Part shown: piece by piece, positions 58,771 through 64,000 of the stretch
Layout: each line of letters starts with the position of its first letter
How positions within the stretch are numbered: position 1 is the stretch's first letter
Source: Prostheceraeus crozeri
Taxonomy: Eukaryota > Platyhelminthes > Polycladida > Euryleptidae
Length of the DNA: 64,000 nucleotides
Assembly: GCA_907163375.1 (NCBI GenBank)
Contig: CAJQUW010007105.1
Span: 62,001 to 126,000, forward strand
Direction: 5' to 3'
Made by a program: the position numbers and the translations under genes
The notes under the pieces: model-generated
Seen by the model: the letters and a program-made list of their open reading frames with translations, nothing else
What the model was told of the DNA's origin: nothing
Databases searched by the model: none

Positions 58771-60643
58771 TATTCAATGCTAGCGATTATAACTAAGTGT
58801 TATTGCGCTTTATCAGGGTTGTACTACAATAGTGCTACACTTGTTTATTACATTCGTGATGCACCGTGCGCAATATTCTGCGTAATAATGTGTTATAATG
58901 CTGTTCTTCTTGAAAATTAAGTAACCTTAATAAGTGTACCACGGCACTCTAACACGAAAAATTAATACACACATACGCAAGCATAATCGTAAAAGAAAAT
59001 AATTCTCTGGAAGTCGTCATTAATATTCAATTCGGTTGCCTTAAACTCATACTTCAAATTATAAGTTAGAATATTAAAGTCTAAACCAAAAATTGAATGG
59101 ACTAAGATGCACTGTATAATTTCTTTATTCTATAGATTGACGATGTTTCCCAAATACATGTGGTAATAACTTTAGATAGTCTAGGTAGCAAGGATTCCAT
59201 TCCAAAACGTTCACTCAGCTTTGTAGCCGCTGCACAACTTTCCCGCTTGTCTGTAACGCCTATCTTGTGTGATTCATTCATTGCGCTAGGTACATGGGCA
59301 GCATGTAACCAATACGTTGTCTGCCCCCTATGTGCATGCAATCTTAGTACAAACTCACAGGTTTCTCAAGTAATCGTCTTGAAATAGAACAGTGAAACTC
59401 ATGTTTACATTATGGATTATTTCCTCGAAACTTTGCAGACTTGCCTGCCATATTCATCAAATATAAGCTAATCATCTCAACATGCAGTCTGAGCAAATGG
59501 ATTTCGGGTTTTAGTCATTGTTCCATTATGCATTTCCTGTTCAAAATCCCGCTGGGCGCACAGATGTGGACGTCACTCGACAAATTTTCATCATATTTCA
59601 AGCGATTATCTATTAATTTTCATCCACTGCATAATTTGCATTCTTGCTTTTGCTAATAATTCTTGCAAAGCGCAAAGAGAAATATAAAAACTGCTGATTG
59701 TGGCAAATGATTGCGGAACTTTTCTTCTCTCTTCTGCAGGCCTGTTATATCACGGAAGTTGATACCATTTATCGCTACTTGACAAGTAAATCAGTTAAAT
59801 AAATTAACTATTGGTTGTTGAAATTTTAGACGGCCGCCTTAAATAAAGGAATGTAAATTCCGACATTTAGTTGTTCTGATAGGAAATAGATCAAGCAGCG
59901 TTTGTGATAAGAAAATGACACTTTGCATCTAAGAATTTTTAAATGATAAAAAAGATAAATATTTTATTTGAAATTCTCTCAGAAGGAAGGAAATAATTAC
60001 GAGAAAGTATTCATCTTTCGAATATAGTAAATAAGTGATGCTTCCTGTATTTGTCTTTATGCATGTATGTAATCAAGTATGCGTGATCCACTAATGTATT
60101 ATTGATGTACTAGCCATGATTCCCCATTCTATGTTATTCCCATGCTACAACTCCCATGAAACTGAGGTTTTCAGTTTTCAATACCGAATTTTTCGACCGA
60201 CTATCCAAAGAAAAAAAGAAGAGAATCTATTCATAAGGATGATGAGTTCCTCTCTAAATAAGCATGTATGGACCAAATGTAATGACAGAAATGTAATATC
60301 ACCGCCACTACAGTATACTAATTATCTATGAAGCTTGAATCCATTGTCCATAATTTTTGAAATTATTTTTATTATGTATTAAAATCAAAATTCATATTTG
60401 AATTTTAATGCAAACATGATAATTACTCTAATAAGCTTAACCTCTTTCGTTTCATCTGATGCGGTTTTAGTAGGTGAAAGCTTAGGAGCATAAATCTTAT
60501 CAATAATAGCAGTGCTTTTAATTCTAAAATTCCACCAGCATCGCAAGATGCTTGCAAAAAGTTAGAAAAGACAATAACTTTACATACTTACACCTTGAAT
60601 ACGCGCATACATGCATGCATGGAAACCAATATAATGTTTCATA
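58771..60643. other. non-coding DNA
   Basis: Nothing supported. Confidence 0.35.
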
Positions 60644-61000
60644 AAGTTTCATTTTACTTGCTTATTGTCAAAAGCGCGTTTCGTCTGTTCTCAGTAAGTG
60701 TGACACGCAGAATGAATCAAACTGATTGAAACATGATTCCTGCTAGAATATCGATCAAGCAATGGACAGTCACTGGACAAGCAATCACGAAATGAATAAG
60801 TAGTAGCTAAAAAGTACATATACAGAAAATTTGCTAATAGGAGAAGAAGTGCATCAACAATTTGAATAAAATAAAGGATCATTGTTTGATCGATATTCTA
60901 GCAGGAATCATGTTTCAATCACTTTGATTCATTCTGCGTGTCACACCTACTGAGAGCAGACGAAACGCGGTTGTGACAATAAGCAAGTAAAATGAAACTT
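60644..61000. repeat. fold-back element, about 120-bp arms
   Basis: Arms 60644-60764 and 60881-61000 are inverted copies at about 93-95% identity (for example CACGCAGAATGAATCAAA and ATGATTCCTGCTAGAATATC). The 116-bp spacer has no coding content. No target duplication was found. Confidence 0.75.
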
Positions 61001-61649
61001 CTGGCATATTTTTCATCTGCAAGATCACAGCGGGGAGCAATTGCTTTATTATGCCATAATCCTATATAAATAATATAAATCTCCAATACAAGAAACATAG
61101 CAATTATCAAATATTCTTCAATTGTAGTATTTTGCATCATTTTTCATTTAAACGAAGTCTATCTTCCTATATGCAGAACGTCTATGTTCTATCATCAGCT
61201 TATCAATTATCGCATATTTATCATTTAATTCCTGTTTGTTGCAGATCAACTGCTACTACATTTCCCAATGGAAGAAAAAGAAATATGGAGAATGATTTCT
61301 GAGAAACTTTTCATCGAAACAAGTGTTCAAAAGACTAAAATGAGAAGATACTAAAAATCATTAGCTGTTTTTTGAATTAATGGCGTTTTGTGAATGATCA
61401 TGAAATTAGTTAAAAGGCAATGTTCCATAGTGTGATTGATTCTCAAACTATTTTTTTGAAATCTGGGCCGGACTTTCACCGACATGTCAAGCGGATTGAA
61501 AGCAAAAAGTACAAATACCTCATGCATATTGTTGTCTTTATATTGACATTATCACAATTTCTAATCTAAAGTGATTATTCTTTACAATCATGATCACATA
61601 AAGCGTCAGTATGTCGCGGAAAGGGCTAGACACGCTGTAGCATTAGGAG

Positions 61650-61909
61650 ATGCCATAAACACTGAATTTCCCAAAATTCTATGGGACTGGTTTTCCAGAA
61701 GATCGATAGAATTGGATTTCCAGAAATTCGATAGGACAGGATTTCCCACAAGTCTATGGGACAAATTAGTCCAAGAGGCAATAGGATCAAAGTTCCCCAA
61801 AATTCAATGGGACAAAACTTTCCCACAGTGCCATAGAATAGAGTTCCATAGCAATAGCACTACCCGCTATAGGAAAATTACAATAATTCCGTAGGACGTT
61901 TCCTATAGG
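61650..61909 (+). repeat. degenerate 25-30 bp tandem repeat
   Basis: The unit is roughly TTTCCCAAAATTCTATGGGACA, itself near-palindromic (TTCCCA..TGGGA), repeated about nine times with strong drift. It is open for 107 codons in one frame with recurring FPKI.WD words, but this reflects the repeat, not a gene. It ends in the 28-bp inverted repeat at 61910-61937. Confidence 0.6.
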
Positions 61910-61937
61910 AGTGCCATAGATTTTGGTTAATCGGGAT
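61910..61937 (-). repeat. 28-bp inverted repeat, right member
   Basis: Inverted partner of 56295-56322. The sequence GAGTGCCATAGATTTTGG then TTAATCGGGAT closes the degenerate tandem array. Confidence 0.6.
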
Positions 61938-62389
61938 ATTCCCATGAAATTCCGCATTACTCCATTTCTTATGTCGTCACTTCAGTTTCAACAGATACCC
62001 TGTATTCTTGAATTTTATTTTAGGTTTAAGTTTCTCAAAATTGATTTGAACTTGATTATCGAATTTTTCTAATGGGTGATGCTGGCATGTGGCTCAATTC
62101 CTTACAGGAATTTAGCTGAAACGCTGCTGTGTTCGTCAGCACACATAGCTCTCAAATCAAATGTTGTGATTAAAAGCCCAGTTCGAGTTCTGCGTGTCGC
62201 AACAAAGATTGAGAAGTGAAATGATAACATCATTCAGTACATCGAAGCATTGGCCATTCTTCAGAAGGGTTTCTAACGTTTATCTATCATCCATGCCTGT
62301 TCATGCAAGGCTGAAGGGTAGGGACCGATAAATCGCTTGAGACTTGCAGCAAACGGAATTCCATGAAGAGAAATACGTAACAATTTTTT

Positions 62390-62776
62390 TGATTATTTGG
62401 AGAGGAAGATAGCCTATTAGTGGTCAGCTGTTTGGTTTTGGAAAACTCCAAATTCGATAAGAGAGCGATGCATTTCGTGTAGATACGCTACCATGATCAC
62501 GCACAATAAAAAACATTGACACGAAATAAAGACAAACCAGTTCATGAGGTGGAGAAATCAATCAAACAATTCAATCATCAATTCCATAAATGTAAAAAAA
62601 TCAAGAAGTCAAGACACTACTGAAAAATAAGAAATGGGTAAATGTCAACAAGCGGCAGATAATTCACAGAAATGAAAAACATAGAAAATAAGAATTCAAA
62701 CTTATCGAATTTGGAGTTTTCCAAAAAAGCGACCACCAAAGGGATATCCTCTTCACCGCATAATCAAAAAAATGAA
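62390..62776. repeat. inverted repeat, about 75-bp arms
   Basis: Arms at 62390-62463 and 62703-62776 share GGAAAACTCCAAATTCGATAAG at the inner side and a TTGATTAT..GAAGAGGATA-like outer part. Spacer about 240 bp. Confidence 0.6.
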
Positions 62777-62804
62777 TAATAACGGAGGATATTTTCATTG
62801 AACA

Positions 62805-63243
62805 CATAGAGGAAGCATAGGTAGAGTACATCGACACAAAAAAATTATCTATCTCTATTCAGTGAAAATTTTTAATTCGAAGGATTCAGTTTTCTGCCGA
62901 GATCACGTCCCTGCGGTCCAAAAAGCTAAAAATTATTTTATTATTAAAAAGCTAAATTTCTGTAAATTTCTATACTACCGACATGAAGCCCCTTTATAAG
63001 AAGCATGAAACAAGTTGGATATCAAAAGGAATGAATATTTGGCAATAAATATCCTAACTAAGCGGAAATTAAAATGATTGTCAAGGGAATTTCATGAACC
63101 GAATTTCTATGGAAGTCTTCAGAGAAAGTCGACATCTTTGTTGGCTGAAATTTCAAGTTTTTAATTAAATTTTCATCGGTATGATCTTTTGATTCATTAA
63201 ATTTATATGTTTCATTTCTTGAATCTGAATAGTAATATGGACC
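62805..63243 (-). repeat. right arm of a 9-kb inverted pair
   Basis: Inverted partner of 54167-54600; see that entry for shared landmarks. The tip reads TAATATGGACC. Confidence 0.65.
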
Positions 63244-63319
63244 CTTACATCATTCGAAGTTAATTGAAATCATAATCTTTGATTATGCTGTTTTGCTCAA
63301 GCGTTTGCAGGCTGCCTGT

Positions 63320-63400
63320 GATATCAGAGTTGGAACCGGTACAGAATTCGTGACTTGAAAATCTTATACCGGTATCGGTGCCGGTTTGGAAGACCGCTTT
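63320..63400. repeat. hAT-like ACCGGT-rich remnant
   Basis: CAGAGTTGGAACCGGTA at 63326 and a cluster of CCGGTATCGGTGCCGG words resemble the interior of the small hAT-like element at 16917. A matching second end is not evident. Confidence 0.3.
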
Positions 63401-64000
63401 TTGAAAAAATTCAATGATGAACAATGCACTCAAATACAAATACACAAAGCAGTATCAAGGATCAAAGTTTCCCACTATGATTGAATTTATGCTCTTTTTA
63501 TTATCATATTTACCTTTTAACAGTAAAATATTTTATGACGTACGTCAATGCAAATTAAAGGCTTCCATTTAAGCAGAAACTGTTATGAGCAATGGAAATT
63601 TTTCGACTATATTGTGAAGCTCCCAGCAGTTTACCAAACCAATTTCATAAGACGTTCTGAATTTTGATAAGTGATAGAGCGGATAGACTTTCCTACTCTA
63701 GATAGAATAATTTGTTGAGCAATTATTTTCATTAATATAAATCATTCAAGTTGCTACGCAGTGCAATACTATTGAATGATATGCATACCACAATTAAGAG
63801 TCCTACATATAAGTTCAAAATTTAACGCTGCATGTCAATCACGAAGAATTTAAGACGTTTTCTAAAGCACACAATTCCATCGCATACTATACTAATGTAC
63901 ATTGTACATCTATAAGTCCAGCACTTGCTGCGCAGTTGACAATTATACAAGCCTCCACTGACTCCGAGTGTAACAAGGAGAGGATTTCACCAGCATTGCT

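Noticed and set aside
54167-63243. Polinton-like element
   Set aside because: Long inverted ends alone are not enough; no polymerase, integrase, packaging ATPase or capsid motif was seen, and the tips lack a clear 6-bp duplication.

Overview
KIND OF ORGANISM. The window is AT-rich and nearly gene-free. It has no operons or ribosome binding sites. It carries many families of eukaryotic mobile DNA: hAT, PIF/Harbinger, piggyBac, IS630/Tc1-mariner, Penelope-like and LINE remnants, a tRNA-derived SINE pair and fold-back elements. This is an animal nuclear genome. Frequent words such as TAGGCCTAC and ACATGTA suggest a marine invertebrate, but I cannot name the phylum. LAYOUT. 1-2 kb: a possible host exon on the minus strand, then the 3' end of a hAT element. 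3.9-4.6 kb: the best host gene candidate, a 222-residue intronless ORF with a TATA box. 5.4-5.9 kb: two tRNA-derived SINE copies. 8.3-10.0 kb: a broken IS630/Tc1-mariner transposon with TA ends. 10.4-24 kb: mostly silent DNA with a fold-back element, a tiny hAT-like element, possible exons of a second gene (17.3-18.3 kb), a homeodomain-like palindrome cluster and a minisatellite. 24.5-33 kb: a repeat inverted relative to one at 12.4 kb, then two copies of a 1-kb repeat; the second copy is split by a complete PIF/Harbinger element and by a 54-bp hairpin insertion. 34-36.2 kb: a hAT element with a perfect 8-bp target duplication. 38-39 kb: a deletion derivative of another hAT. 40.4-40.7 kb: a GIY-YIG nuclease fragment. 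41.3-42.1 kb: a fresh 747-bp palindromic insertion. 42.9-43.1 kb: a small TTAA-flanked MITE. 46.5-53.7 kb: an IS630 relic, then a transposase-like gene (DUF7869-type motifs) with 42-residue internal repeats, and next to it an almost whole piggyBac. 54.2-63.2 kb: nested inverted repeats, including an inverted pair of Penelope-like 3' ends. HOW IT FITS TOGETHER. The window is a stratigraphy of insertions. Three insertions can be read precisely because an uninterrupted copy of the target lies in the same window (Harbinger, 54-bp hairpin, 747-bp palindrome). Three more are defined by target duplications (hAT CTGTTGAC; piggyBac TTAA; TTAA MITE). No capsid- or envelope-bearing element and no LTR element was recognised. 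The least explained items are the 222-residue orphan ORF, the near-identical palindrome with 4-bp flanks, the 54-bp hairpin and the 9-kb structure with 430-bp diverged inverted ends. All product calls come from reading motifs by eye; no database search was possible.
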